Of a stretch of 64,000 nucleotides of DNA, positions 34,540-42,921 are shown piece after piece. The stretch covers positions 1,426,001 to 1,490,000 of the forward strand of contig CAWDWB010000003.1 in NCBI GenBank assembly GCA_963805925.1. The letters run 5' to 3'. This DNA is from CAMPKL01 sp963805925. GTDB taxonomy: Bacteria; Acidobacteriota; Terriglobia; Bryobacterales; UBA6623. How positions within the stretch are numbered: the stretch's first letter is position 1; each line of letters opens with the position of its first letter. Under the pieces are notes generated by a model. The model was not told the origin of the DNA. It did no database searches and was given only the letters and a program-made list of their open reading frames with translations. Made by a program: the position numbers and the translations under genes.

Positions 34540-34734
34540 TTAGGCTGCGAGTTCCGCTTCTGCGCTCATTAGCGCCTGCTCTTTCTCCGCGAGATCACGC
34601 TCGGCTTGGGTCTGAGTGACGCCAAAGCCCATCAGCTCGACTTCGTGGCCAGCCCATGCTTCGCCTTTCGGCAACCGGGCAGCCCACCAGCCAAGCTTCG
34701 AGTAAGACTTGAAAAATGTGAGTTTCATCTGCAT
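34540..34734 (-). CDS. Small hypothetical protein
   Basis: 64 residues (MQMKLTFFKSYSKLGWWAAR), with start at 34734 or the ATG two codons later. It has an aromatic N-terminal half and an acidic, Ala/Glu-rich helical tail (QTQAERDLAEKEQALMSAEA). A GGGAG lies about 13 bases upstream. It stands alone between two gaps, so support is only moderate. Family unknown. Confidence 0.4.
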   Translation of the reverse strand: MQMKLTFFKSYSKLGWWAARLPKGEAWAGHEVELMGFGVTQTQAERDLAEKEQALMSAEAELAA

Positions 34735-34812
34735 AGCGAGCACACTGCTCCCTGCGAAAGATAGTACACCACAAGGCCGTGGTGAGGCAATAGGTATTTT
34801 GCTCTGAGCGAC

Positions 34813-35940
34813 TTAGGGCTTTTTCAAGCTATAGAGAACGCCGTCTCGGGATCCGATAATTAGGCGGTCTCCAGAGATTGCCGCTTGGGCCACGACCGGG
34901 CCGCCGAGGGTAAATTTCCATTGTTCTTGGCCGGTTTTGAGGTCAAGAGCATAGAGATTGCCGTCATTGGAGCCGATCCAAACCGTTTGACCGGCGACGA
35001 CAGGGGACGAGTCGACGCGGGATCGCGCCAGGAACTCCCAAACAAGTTTGCCGGTCTGCTCATCGATGGCGTGAACACGGCGGTCACGGCCACCAAGAAT
35101 GACCTTGCCGTCCGCCACGGCGGGCGAAGACAGGAACTGGTTGTTAGCCTCGGAGTGGCGATAGGACCAGACGATCTCGCCCTTCTTCCAATCGATGGCC
35201 AGCACCTGGCCGCCCATCGTCCCGATATAGATGCGGTCGCCGACCAGAGCGGGAGTTGACGCGATATAGTCGTCGGTCGAGACCTGGGACTCCTCTTTGC
35301 CGGTCTCGACGTCGATGACCCGCAGGTAGCCGTCGCAGCCCGTGACGAAGGTCTTGCCGTCCTGCACTGCCGGGCTGCAATGGACGCGGTCCTCGGTGCG
35401 GTAGTTCCAATTGGGCTCGCCCGTCGCGGGGTTGAAGCTGTAGAGGCTGGAGTCGTAGGATCCGACCAGAACCGCGCCGGGCATGCAGTTGGGCGAAGAG
35501 AGGATCTCAGCGCCGGTCTGGTATTTCCAGCGTAGTTCGCCGGTGGCGATATCGACGGCGTGGAAGGCTCCGTCCTCGTCGCCGAAGAAGACGACGCCGT
35601 CCATCACGCAGCCTGAGGCGGAAACGCCGAAGCCGGCCTGGTAAACCCACTTGCCTTTACCTGTGGCCAGATCCACGGCGTGGAACTTGCCGTTCATTTC
35701 TCCGAAATAGACCGTATCGCCGACGATGATGGCCGTGGAATCGATCCCGTCCGGAGCGTCGTAAGTCCACTCCACTTCAAGCGGCGGCGGAAAGCTGAGC
35801 TCCAAAACCGAGTTGCGCTGGGCGTTGCCGAGGAACATGGGCCAGTCCGCGGCGACAGGCAAAGCAGCCAAGGCCAGCAGCCCGGCCGCGGCAAGCAAGC
35901 GGCGAGCAGCCGACTTCGGGATTGGGGTCTTCATTCGCAT
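34813..35940 (-). CDS. Secreted PQQ-type beta-propeller protein (third in operon)
   Basis: 375 residues from the ATG at 35940, overlapping the Fe-ADH stop (TAATG), so coupling is likely. A Sec signal peptide (about 1-32: ARRLLAAAGLLALAALPVAA) leads to ADWPMFLGNAQRNSV, the DWPxxxG entry motif shared with the other two propellers of this cluster. Seven or eight repeats follow with DxxTGxxxWxY cores, for example AVDLATGKGKWVYQAG and DEQTGKLVWEFLA. It resembles BamB/PQQ-repeat proteins. The residues that bind PQQ and Ca in true quinoproteins are not obvious, so a catalytic role is unproved. Confidence 0.9.
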   Translation of the reverse strand: MRMKTPIPKSAARRLLAAAGLLALAALPVAADWPMFLGNAQRNSVLELSFPPPLEVEWTYDAPDGIDSTAIIVGDTVYFGEMNGKFHAVDLATGKGKWVYQAGFGVSASGCVMDGVVFFGDEDGAFHAVDIATGELRWKYQTGAEILSSPNCMPGAVLVGSYDSSLYSFNPATGEPNWNYRTEDRVHCSPAVQDGKTFVTGCDGYLRVIDVETGKEESQVSTDDYIASTPALVGDRIYIGTMGGQVLAIDWKKGEIVWSYRHSEANNQFLSSPAVADGKVILGGRDRRVHAIDEQTGKLVWEFLARSRVDSSPVVAGQTVWIGSNDGNLYALDLKTGQEQWKFTLGGPVVAQAAISGDRLIIGSRDGVLYSLKKP

Positions 35941-37049
35941 TAGAGAACGCTTTGGTACAGCCCGACGAAATCGTCCAATTCGAGCGAACGCGGGTTGAAC
36001 TGAGCCGTCCACTGCTTGGCGGCATCCTCGGCTAGCAGTGGTACGTCTTGCTCGCCGATTCCGTACTCAGAAAGACGCACCGGCAGCTTGGCCTGTTCTA
36101 TCAGGTCTTCGACCTGCCGTGTGACGTACTCGGCCCCACCCACGGTTTCATAGAGAGCCGCCTGTTCGAGAGCATTGAAACGGATGACTGGGGGCAGCAT
36201 GATTCCGACCGCAGCGCCATGCGTCACGTCAAAACGTGCCGTCAACGGATTGGCGCAGGCGTGGGCGGCGCCCAGCATCGAGTTCTCAATCGCCGCGCCA
36301 GCGAAGTGTGCGCCGAGCAACATTCCCGCCCTGGCTTCTGAATCGGCAGGCTCACTGAGCACGAGCGGGTAGTTACGAGACAACAGCTGCCAGGCGCGTT
36401 GCGAGAAGACCTCAGAGATGGGGCTGCGTTTGGTTGCCACCAGCGTCTCGAGAGCATGGACGATCGCGTCCATGCCGGTAGCTGCGGCGACCCGGGCCGG
36501 CTGGGTGAGGGTCAATTCGGGATCGAGCAGGGCGATCGCGGCGGCAGCCTTCGGATCTCCACAAGCCATCTTGCGGTGGGTCGCCGGGTCGGCGATCAGC
36601 GCGTAGGACTGCGCTTCGCTGCCGGTGCCGGCGGTCGTCGGTATCGCGATGAACGGAAGCATGGGCTTCGACGCCTTGCCGACGCCCCAGTAGTCGGCCA
36701 TCTGACCGCCGTTGGTCAGCACAAAGTTGATGCCGCGGGCGCAGTCCAACGAACTGCCTCCGCCTAAGCCGATTATCAGATCGATGGCGCGGCCTTGAAC
36801 GAACTCCAACCCTGCGTTGACGTGATCGGTTGTTGGGTTCTCTGCGACTTGGTCGAACAGGAAGGCCTCGACTCCCGCCGCCGTCAACAAACGAATCGCT
36901 GTCTGCGGATGGCCTGCGGCGACGATTCCCGGATCAGCGACGAGTAAGGCCCGCGACCCGCCAAGGCTTGCTGCTAGTTCACCCAAGCGCTGAATCGAAC
37001 CGGGGCCAAAAACGACCCGCGTCCGAGGCTGGAAGTCGAAAGAGGTCAT
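35940..37049 (-). CDS. Iron-containing (group III) alcohol dehydrogenase
   Basis: 369 residues from the ATG at 37049 (MTSFDFQPRTRVVFGPGSIQ). An ATG at 37085 overlapping the upstream TGA is an alternative. NAD-binding GGGSSLDCARG is present. The metal site is formed by Asp/His in GMDAIVHALETLVA and the two downstream histidines in LGAAHACANPL and FDVTHGAAVG. The family reduces aldehydes or oxidises alcohols with NAD(P) in the cytoplasm. It sits directly after the LuxE-like gene and its stop overlaps the start of the PQQ propeller gene, suggesting one operon. Confidence 0.93.
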   Translation of the reverse strand: MTSFDFQPRTRVVFGPGSIQRLGELAASLGGSRALLVADPGIVAAGHPQTAIRLLTAAGVEAFLFDQVAENPTTDHVNAGLEFVQGRAIDLIIGLGGGSSLDCARGINFVLTNGGQMADYWGVGKASKPMLPFIAIPTTAGTGSEAQSYALIADPATHRKMACGDPKAAAAIALLDPELTLTQPARVAAATGMDAIVHALETLVATKRSPISEVFSQRAWQLLSRNYPLVLSEPADSEARAGMLLGAHFAGAAIENSMLGAAHACANPLTARFDVTHGAAVGIMLPPVIRFNALEQAALYETVGGAEYVTRQVEDLIEQAKLPVRLSEYGIGEQDVPLLAEDAAKQWTAQFNPRSLELDDFVGLYQSVL

Positions 37050-37084
37050 GCGCTGATCGTTCCGACCACCAGCGACGGCACGCA

Positions 37085-38179
37085 TCAATAGACGCCGACC
37101 GTCACTTGGCCGCCCTTCGCGGTTTGGAATGGGCGCACGTTTCGAACGCCTTCCCAGGGGTACGTGTCACAAGGCGCTTCGCGCTCGCACATGTCGCGCT
37201 CCGGGAAGCGTGGCATGAAGAACTCTTTGGTCAACGTCGTGAGCAACACGCGGCCCGTCTCGCCATAGCCGACTTCCTCGTCCATGTTGTCCGGATTGAC
37301 GACTTGAGTGGCTGCTCGAGGCTGCGGAGGAAAGTAGATGATGGCGTAGTCATCTGCCGGATCGAACGGCTTGTGGCAGGCCAGACCCATCAGCGTGTTG
37401 CCGTAGGTCGCAGCAAAGTAGGCGCCTTCCAGCAGCTCTTCATGTGCGAAGCGGTTGAACTGAGGCGTCATTTCAGTGCCCCCGCAGAAGACGCCGGTGA
37501 TGCCGTATTTCTTGAGCGAGATGCGATCGCACAGGGCCTCGAGCAACTTCGGGGTGGTGAAGATGCACTTGATGCCTACATGGGCGCCGAGAATCGTGAT
37601 GGCCTGATCGATGCAGTGCTTCTTATAGCGCTCCACCTCGTCCATCTCGCCGCGTTTGAGCAGCTTGACCACCCAGCGCGGATCGAGATCGATGCAGAAG
37701 CTGATGCCGCCGCGAACTTGGGCCAGATGCTCCACCGCCAGTCGCAAACGGCGCGGGCCGCTGGGCCCGAGCATCAGCCAGTCCGAACCTCTCGGGAAAT
37801 GTTCATCGGGCAGGGTCTTGGAGAACTCCGAATAGTCGGTCCGAAAGTCGTCGATGTTGATGCGGCTCTTGGGGACGCCGGTCGTGCCGCCGGTCTCGAA
37901 AACGTACACAGGCTTGTCGGCCAAACCCCGGGGGACCCAACGGCGCACCGGTCCCCCGCGCAGCCACTCGTCTTCAAAGAAGCCGAACTTGGCGAGGTCG
38001 TCGAAACTGTTGACGTCCTTCAGTGGATCGAAGTCGAAATTCTTCGCTCTGTTGAGCCAGAACTCGCAACCGGTCTCGGGATTGAAGTGCCACTGCACAA
38101 TCTCGCGGACGTGCGCATCCAAGCGCTCGCGGGCGGCGGCCACTTTTGTTTGGAGTTGGGAGTCGACGGCAATAGACAT
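37085..38179 (-). CDS. LuxE/PaaK-like adenylate-forming enzyme
   Basis: 364 residues. It has the AMP-binding P-loop ETGGTTGVPKSR and later the ATP-site motif ATYGNTLMGLA and TGRVLLTTLTKEFFMPRF, consistent with an acyl-protein synthetase or coenzyme-A-ligase-like enzyme (LuxE/CapK/PaaK group). The N-terminal half has a helical region (AAARERLDAHVREIVQWHF). It would activate a carboxylate by adenylation. It lies between two PQQ propeller genes and the Fe-ADH, so an activated acid handed to a reductase or dehydrogenase is conceivable but unproved. Confidence 0.8.
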   Translation of the reverse strand: MSIAVDSQLQTKVAAARERLDAHVREIVQWHFNPETGCEFWLNRAKNFDFDPLKDVNSFDDLAKFGFFEDEWLRGGPVRRWVPRGLADKPVYVFETGGTTGVPKSRINIDDFRTDYSEFSKTLPDEHFPRGSDWLMLGPSGPRRLRLAVEHLAQVRGGISFCIDLDPRWVVKLLKRGEMDEVERYKKHCIDQAITILGAHVGIKCIFTTPKLLEALCDRISLKKYGITGVFCGGTEMTPQFNRFAHEELLEGAYFAATYGNTLMGLACHKPFDPADDYAIIYFPPQPRAATQVVNPDNMDEEVGYGETGRVLLTTLTKEFFMPRFPERDMCEREAPCDTYPWEGVRNVRPFQTAKGGQVTVGVY

Positions 38180-38235
38180 GTTCTATGGCTTGATCCAGCT
38201 TTGCCGAAAGTGTCGGCGTCCCGCTACGGGCGGCG

Positions 38236-39654
38236 CTACTTTTGGGCGATCGCGTAAAGCCGCGAGCGGGTCATAATGTACAGCACTCCGTTGGCGACGA
38301 CGGGCGTCGAGTACACCGAGTTGCCCATGTTGACCTCAGAGAGAAGCTCGTGGGTTTTACCTGCCTGCAACACAGCGATGTCGCCGTCTTCATCGCCGAT
38401 GAGAACCTTCCCGTCGACGACATAAGGGGAGCCCCAAACGGCGGCGAGCAAGTCATGCTCCCAGAGCAACTCGCCGGTTTTGAGGTCAAGCGCATGCAGG
38501 AATCCCGAGAAGTTAGCGGCATAGACGATGCCGTCGGAGATCGCCACCGTAGAGATCGTGCGCCGGAACGGATGGTGCCAGACCAGTCCGCTTTCGGTAA
38601 TATCACCGCGCTTCGTACCGTCGACGGCATAGAGATGCCCGACGCCTTCGCCATGCTCCGGGTCTTGTCCGACCGCAACGAACACTTTGTTCTCGAAGAC
38701 AACCGGCGTGGCGATGATGTTATTGCGGTCGCCCCGGCCTTGCTTCCACTGGGAATCTTTTGGATTGACGTCGAACTGCCAGAGGATCTCGCCGGTCTTC
38801 GGCTCAAAGCCCCGCAGCCAGCCGTCGCCTCCGGCGAAGATCACTTGATCGACGCCGCCGATCGTGCCGTAGCCGGGCGAAGACCACTGCCCGTGGACGA
38901 TGTTCTCGCCCGGCGCAGCGCTTTCCCACAAAATCTCGCCGGTCTTGCGGTTGACTGCCAAAAAGCTAGGCGAACGCGGCGAAGGGATATTCGAATGGCT
39001 CTCGTCGACGCCGTTCGAAGTGTTGACGAAGATCAGATCCCCCACGATCAGCGGCGACGTCGCCGCCATATTGTGCGGGAACACGCCGAGATCGCTAAAC
39101 AGATCCAGCTTCCAGATCACGTCTCCATCAATCTCTGAAGTGAACTCCTCGTCCTTGTACGGGCCGTCGTTCTCGCCGTCGCGAAAGCCTTCGACGTCCA
39201 AGGCCATCAGTTCGGCGCGATTGGAGAGGTAGTAGACGATTCCGTCGGCGACGGCGGGCGAAGAACACACGCCTTGCTCGGGCCAATCGTTGACGCGTCC
39301 CGACTCCATCTTCGCGTGGGTCATCTGCCACAGAAACTCGCCGGTCTTCTCGTCGAAAACCATCATCACGCCGCGGTCACCAGCGATTTTTGGGTTGCGT
39401 TCCAACTGATTGTTGGTACCGATGAAAACCTTGCCGCCGGCCACGACGGGATTACCGTAGGACTGTGAACCGATCTCCGCCGACCATTTGATGTTTTCGT
39501 TGGCATTGACGTCCCAGGTTCGCGGGATGCCCTTCTCTGTGGACACCATGTTGCGTTCCGGTTTGCCTCCCCACATCGGCCAGTCTCCGGCCGCCAAGGG
39601 CGCCGCGGCGAAAGCCAGGAGAGTCAGAAATTGGATAAATCTTGGGAATCGCAT
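38236..39654 (-). CDS. Secreted PQQ-type beta-propeller protein (second in operon)
   Basis: 472 residues from the ATG at 39654 (MRFPRFIQFLTLLAFAAAPL). Its signal peptide ends near AAG, and the mature protein begins DWPMWGGKPERNMVS. Repeated VDGKVLIGDEDGD-type and DxKTGELLWEH motifs form the propeller, for example VNRKTGEILWESAAPGEN and FEPKTGEILWQFDVNPKD. It has a longer insertion (VEGFRDGENDGPYKDEE) than the third propeller. It lies 25 bp downstream of the 736-residue propeller gene and 56 bp upstream of the LuxE-like gene. Confidence 0.9.
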   Translation of the reverse strand: MRFPRFIQFLTLLAFAAAPLAAGDWPMWGGKPERNMVSTEKGIPRTWDVNANENIKWSAEIGSQSYGNPVVAGGKVFIGTNNQLERNPKIAGDRGVMMVFDEKTGEFLWQMTHAKMESGRVNDWPEQGVCSSPAVADGIVYYLSNRAELMALDVEGFRDGENDGPYKDEEFTSEIDGDVIWKLDLFSDLGVFPHNMAATSPLIVGDLIFVNTSNGVDESHSNIPSPRSPSFLAVNRKTGEILWESAAPGENIVHGQWSSPGYGTIGGVDQVIFAGGDGWLRGFEPKTGEILWQFDVNPKDSQWKQGRGDRNNIIATPVVFENKVFVAVGQDPEHGEGVGHLYAVDGTKRGDITESGLVWHHPFRRTISTVAISDGIVYAANFSGFLHALDLKTGELLWEHDLLAAVWGSPYVVDGKVLIGDEDGDIAVLQAGKTHELLSEVNMGNSVYSTPVVANGVLYIMTRSRLYAIAQK

Positions 39655-39679
39655 TGTCTGAAGTCCGTGCGCTGAACGC

Positions 39680-41890
39680 CTACTGCAGCGGAAGCACTTT
39701 CCAATCATCGTAGTAGATGTCCGCTAAAGCATAACCGTAGATGCCTGCGCTGCCGTGTGCATTGCCGATCGGGTCGACGACATCAATGCTCCAAGCAGCC
39801 GGCTCAGCTTCGTCGCGCTTCCAGGCCTTGGCCATGATATGAGTCGGGCCGTTCTCTTCGCTGGGCTCTACGCGGAATCGGAGCCGGTACCAAACGTTGG
39901 GATCGATGCGGAAGGGAACCTGCGCGGCGAAGCGATCCAGCTCCGAGGTCCATGTCCTGACCATCATGCGTTGCTTGTTGCCCAGCAGGTCGAGAGTGTA
40001 GCGATGGGAAAGTAGACCCACATCAGGCATGCGGCGGCCATTCTCGGTCGGCAGAACGTCCACCTGTACTTCGTACCCGCTGTCGGTCGGGGGCGAAAGG
40101 TAGACCGTCGTCTTTTGGCTTCTTAGGTTGGAAGCATCCTTATAGAGGACCTTTTCGCCGGCTTTCTCGACCACCGAGAAGCGCCCACGCATGGCCGGCG
40201 CACCCGCGACGATGCCTTGCACCGGGTACGAATTGAAGGTTTCGGTGAAGCCAACGGTGGGCATAACGCGAACCTGGCTGACGCCGGTCAATCCGGCGGC
40301 TTTCGCCGTTACCGTCCCGCCTTGGGGAGCATTTTCGGACGTCAGCGCAAGCTCGCCGCCGCTGAACTGTCCTTTGAGGCCCGCCAGAGTCCACTCCGCC
40401 TCGGCTTCCCTGATGAATCGTCCTTGCGCGTCAAACAAGCGAGCCGCGAAATGTTGTCGTGTCCCGGGGCGAAGCGCAGCCTCCGCCGGAACCACCTGCA
40501 AGTGTGCGGGTGCGGCATTCGCCGGGGCGTTTTCCACCGGCCCGGGAATGGTCACCGCCGGCATTGAGATTCCATTGCCGCTGGCAATGCAATACAGCAT
40601 ATTGTCTGTCGGAAAGAAAATCCGGCCATTGGCGATCGCCGGCGAACCATTGATCTGCGTCGCCGAGCCGTCGGCGTTCTTAAACGTATCGAGATCCAAT
40701 TGTTCCGGCGCTGTGCGGCCATTGAGCTTGTATATGTGGAACTGACCGTCGACGTCGGAGACATAGAGCTTGCCGTCGGCGATCACCGGAGACGCCTTTT
40801 GTGCGATCCCCAGGTTCTCAAGCCATAGCCGCTCGCCGTTCATCGCGTCGAAGGCGACGAGGTTCGCAGAGTTATCCACCTGATAGAGAATTCCGCCATC
40901 GATGATGGGTGACGAATAACCGCCGCCGAAACCATCGACCATCCACAGCAGCTTCGGCTTGCCGTCGGTAATCGCATTGGCGTCGAGCGCCACCAGCCGG
41001 CCCATGTTGGTCGAGTCGTCGACGTTTTCTTCGCTGTGCGAGGCGTAAACGATTCCGCCGCTCTCCACGACCGAAGTATTGAGGCCGCGCTTGGACAACG
41101 GGAAGCCCCAAACCTTTTCGCCGGTACCCATCTTGATCGCATAGACCCCCCCGTCGCCGTTGCCGGCGATGAGCAAACGCTGTCCGCCAATGACCCTCAC
41201 AATCGGGGTCGAGTAGGTCGTGTCTTGAGGAGCACCGCCCGGCGCCGAAATCCAAACAGTCTCACCCGTAGCTCGATCCAATGCATAGAAGCGATGGCGC
41301 GGAATGGCATTCGGGCCGAATCCCGCCGTCAGGAATGTGACGACCACGAGGTCGCCGTCGACAACGGGAGTCGTCGTGCGCCCCCCGAAGCCGGAAAAAC
41401 GGCCGATTTCTTCATCCAATGAACGAGCCCAGAGAAGAGTCCCATCGGGGCCATAGGCCGTTACGACGCCGGAGATGCTTTGAGAATAGAGCGTCCCCGA
41501 TTCCGGATCAGCCGCCAGCGATGCCCAGCCAACGCGATGATGCGGAATGTCGGTTTGAAAGACATTCTGGCGGCGCTCCCAGCGGACTTGCCCGCTAGCC
41601 TCATCGAGGCAAACAACTTGCTCTTGCCACTTGGCGGGTGTTTCGGGCTCGGCGAGGCGGATCGTACAAACCATCCCTTTGACGACGACCGGGGTTGCGC
41701 GGCCCCCGAACTCGGTCTTCCAGAGCAGATTCTCTCCGTCGGGCGACCAAGAACCGGGCAACTGCGTGTCCGGAGAGACGCCGGTCGAAGCAGGACCTCT
41801 CCAAGAGGGCCAATCCGCGGCTGTCGCAACGAGCGAGGTCGCCAAAGCAAACAGGACAATGCGGGGAATCGAAACTCGTAGGGATTGCAT
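39680..41890 (-). CDS. Secreted PQQ-type beta-propeller protein with C-terminal lectin-like domain (first in operon)
   Basis: 736 residues from the ATG at 41890 (MQSLRVSIPRIVLFALATSL); another ATG seven codons upstream is possible. The signal peptide ends near AA, followed by DWPSWRGPASTGVSP. A propeller of about 400 residues (YALDRATGETVWISAPGG, LDEASGQVRWERRQ) is followed by a linker. After it comes a C-terminal region starting near VGFTETFNSYPVQGIVAG that resembles a concanavalin/DUF1080-like sugar-binding domain (WYRLRFRVEPSEE, GSAGIYGYALADIYYDDWKV). It is likely periplasmic or surface exposed and opens the operon. Confidence 0.85.
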   Translation of the reverse strand: MQSLRVSIPRIVLFALATSLVATAADWPSWRGPASTGVSPDTQLPGSWSPDGENLLWKTEFGGRATPVVVKGMVCTIRLAEPETPAKWQEQVVCLDEASGQVRWERRQNVFQTDIPHHRVGWASLAADPESGTLYSQSISGVVTAYGPDGTLLWARSLDEEIGRFSGFGGRTTTPVVDGDLVVVTFLTAGFGPNAIPRHRFYALDRATGETVWISAPGGAPQDTTYSTPIVRVIGGQRLLIAGNGDGGVYAIKMGTGEKVWGFPLSKRGLNTSVVESGGIVYASHSEENVDDSTNMGRLVALDANAITDGKPKLLWMVDGFGGGYSSPIIDGGILYQVDNSANLVAFDAMNGERLWLENLGIAQKASPVIADGKLYVSDVDGQFHIYKLNGRTAPEQLDLDTFKNADGSATQINGSPAIANGRIFFPTDNMLYCIASGNGISMPAVTIPGPVENAPANAAPAHLQVVPAEAALRPGTRQHFAARLFDAQGRFIREAEAEWTLAGLKGQFSGGELALTSENAPQGGTVTAKAAGLTGVSQVRVMPTVGFTETFNSYPVQGIVAGAPAMRGRFSVVEKAGEKVLYKDASNLRSQKTTVYLSPPTDSGYEVQVDVLPTENGRRMPDVGLLSHRYTLDLLGNKQRMMVRTWTSELDRFAAQVPFRIDPNVWYRLRFRVEPSEENGPTHIMAKAWKRDEAEPAAWSIDVVDPIGNAHGSAGIYGYALADIYYDDWKVLPLQ

Positions 41891-42020
41891 GGGTCGTGGG
41901 CCGCTGGTCATTCTACCAAGTCGTCTTGACGCTCTTGCAGTCCGGCTAGGTTACTTCACAACCTGGCCGCGGGGCGCTCAAAGCCGATTCGCGGATATAC
42001 TTTCGGTCAGGCGCCGACCG

Positions 42021-42806
42021 GTGAATACTCATGAAGATCCACGCTTTGCCGAGCTCGCCGGGCGCACGTTCGCCTTTTTCCCAGCAATAAGGAACATTGA
42101 GCATAACGAATGGACTCTCGAAAAGGAGACCTGGTCGGAAGTCCTGGCGAAGAATACGCGCTCCGGCGAAGAGATTTGGGTGCCGCGCAGCCATATCGGA
42201 AAAATTTCTAGTTCCGACGCCCCGATCCTAATTGTCGGTCTATTGCGCGAACTGCAATGGAAGGGCGGTAGCGTGGTTCCTTTTCGCCAGCAAGTGGTTT
42301 CGATGCCGTCGCTCGGCGGCAGGTCGGGGTCAAGAGCGCCCGGTCCCGAGCCGGCGGCGCCGAAGCGCACCAACTCCGCGGCGGATCGGCAAACGCTTTC
42401 GCTCATCGTCAAAGCCCTGCTGGCCGGGTTGGCGGTGGTATTGCTCTTCGTCATGTTCAACTTCAGCAAGGGGGAGAACCCGATTGCGGCGCTGTTTCGC
42501 ACGGACACTTCCACTACGGACCAGCGCTATCTAGGGCTCACCAACGCCGATTCGTATCATCTCGTGGTGTCCAAGCTGGGACAGCCGGAACGGGAACAGT
42601 GGCTTAACCCCGAAGAGGCGGACTTACAGTTCCAGGCCTTGTGGTATCCCCAACGAAGTTATTTGGTGATCCTAATGGGCGGAACGCGGGCGGATATGCG
42701 ATATATCGGAACGTTGCACGACCCTTCCCGCAAGGTGCTGGATGCCGCGCGCCTTTCCCGCGGCGGCGACACCAGTTCTTTGCTTCACAATCTGCCGAAC
42801 TTCTAG
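42021..42806 (+). CDS. Hypothetical protein with one internal transmembrane helix
   Basis: 261 residues from the GTG at 42021; the frame is open further upstream, so the true start is uncertain. The N-terminal 90 residues (RTFAFFPAIRNIEHNEWTLE, IWVPRSHIG) look like a small beta domain. A Pro/Ser-rich stretch, one transmembrane helix (about 127-147, SLIVKALLAGLAVVLLFVMF) and a C-terminal domain with ALWYPQRSYLVILMGG follow. It precedes the export operon by 115 bp in the same direction, with a weak terminator between. I do not recognise the family. Confidence 0.7.
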   Translation: MNTHEDPRFAELAGRTFAFFPAIRNIEHNEWTLEKETWSEVLAKNTRSGEEIWVPRSHIGKISSSDAPILIVGLLRELQWKGGSVVPFRQQVVSMPSLGGRSGSRAPGPEPAAPKRTNSAADRQTLSLIVKALLAGLAVVLLFVMFNFSKGENPIAALFRTDTSTTDQRYLGLTNADSYHLVVSKLGQPEREQWLNPEEADLQFQALWYPQRSYLVILMGGTRADMRYIGTLHDPSRKVLDAARLSRGGDTSSLLHNLPNF

Positions 42807-42820
42807 CGCCCAGTACCGGT

Positions 42821-42840
42821 CCTCAGCGCGGAGGTTTTTT
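42821..42840 (+). terminator. Weak intrinsic terminator candidate
   Basis: CCTC-AGCGCG-GAGG is followed by TTTTTT, 15 bases after the stop of the hypothetical gene at 42806. The stem is only four pairs long, so the call rests mainly on the T tract. Confidence 0.35.
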
Positions 42841-42921
42841 CAGTTTCCGATAACCTATTCCCGGACCTGGCGTCTCTATATGTGAGGTCGTAGTCGAACC
42901 CAGCCGAGAGCGACCTTTGAT

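Noticed and set aside
36830..38257. 475-codon plus-strand frame opposite the LuxE-like and Fe-ADH genes
   Set aside because: Both minus-strand proteins carry clear motifs; this frame does not.
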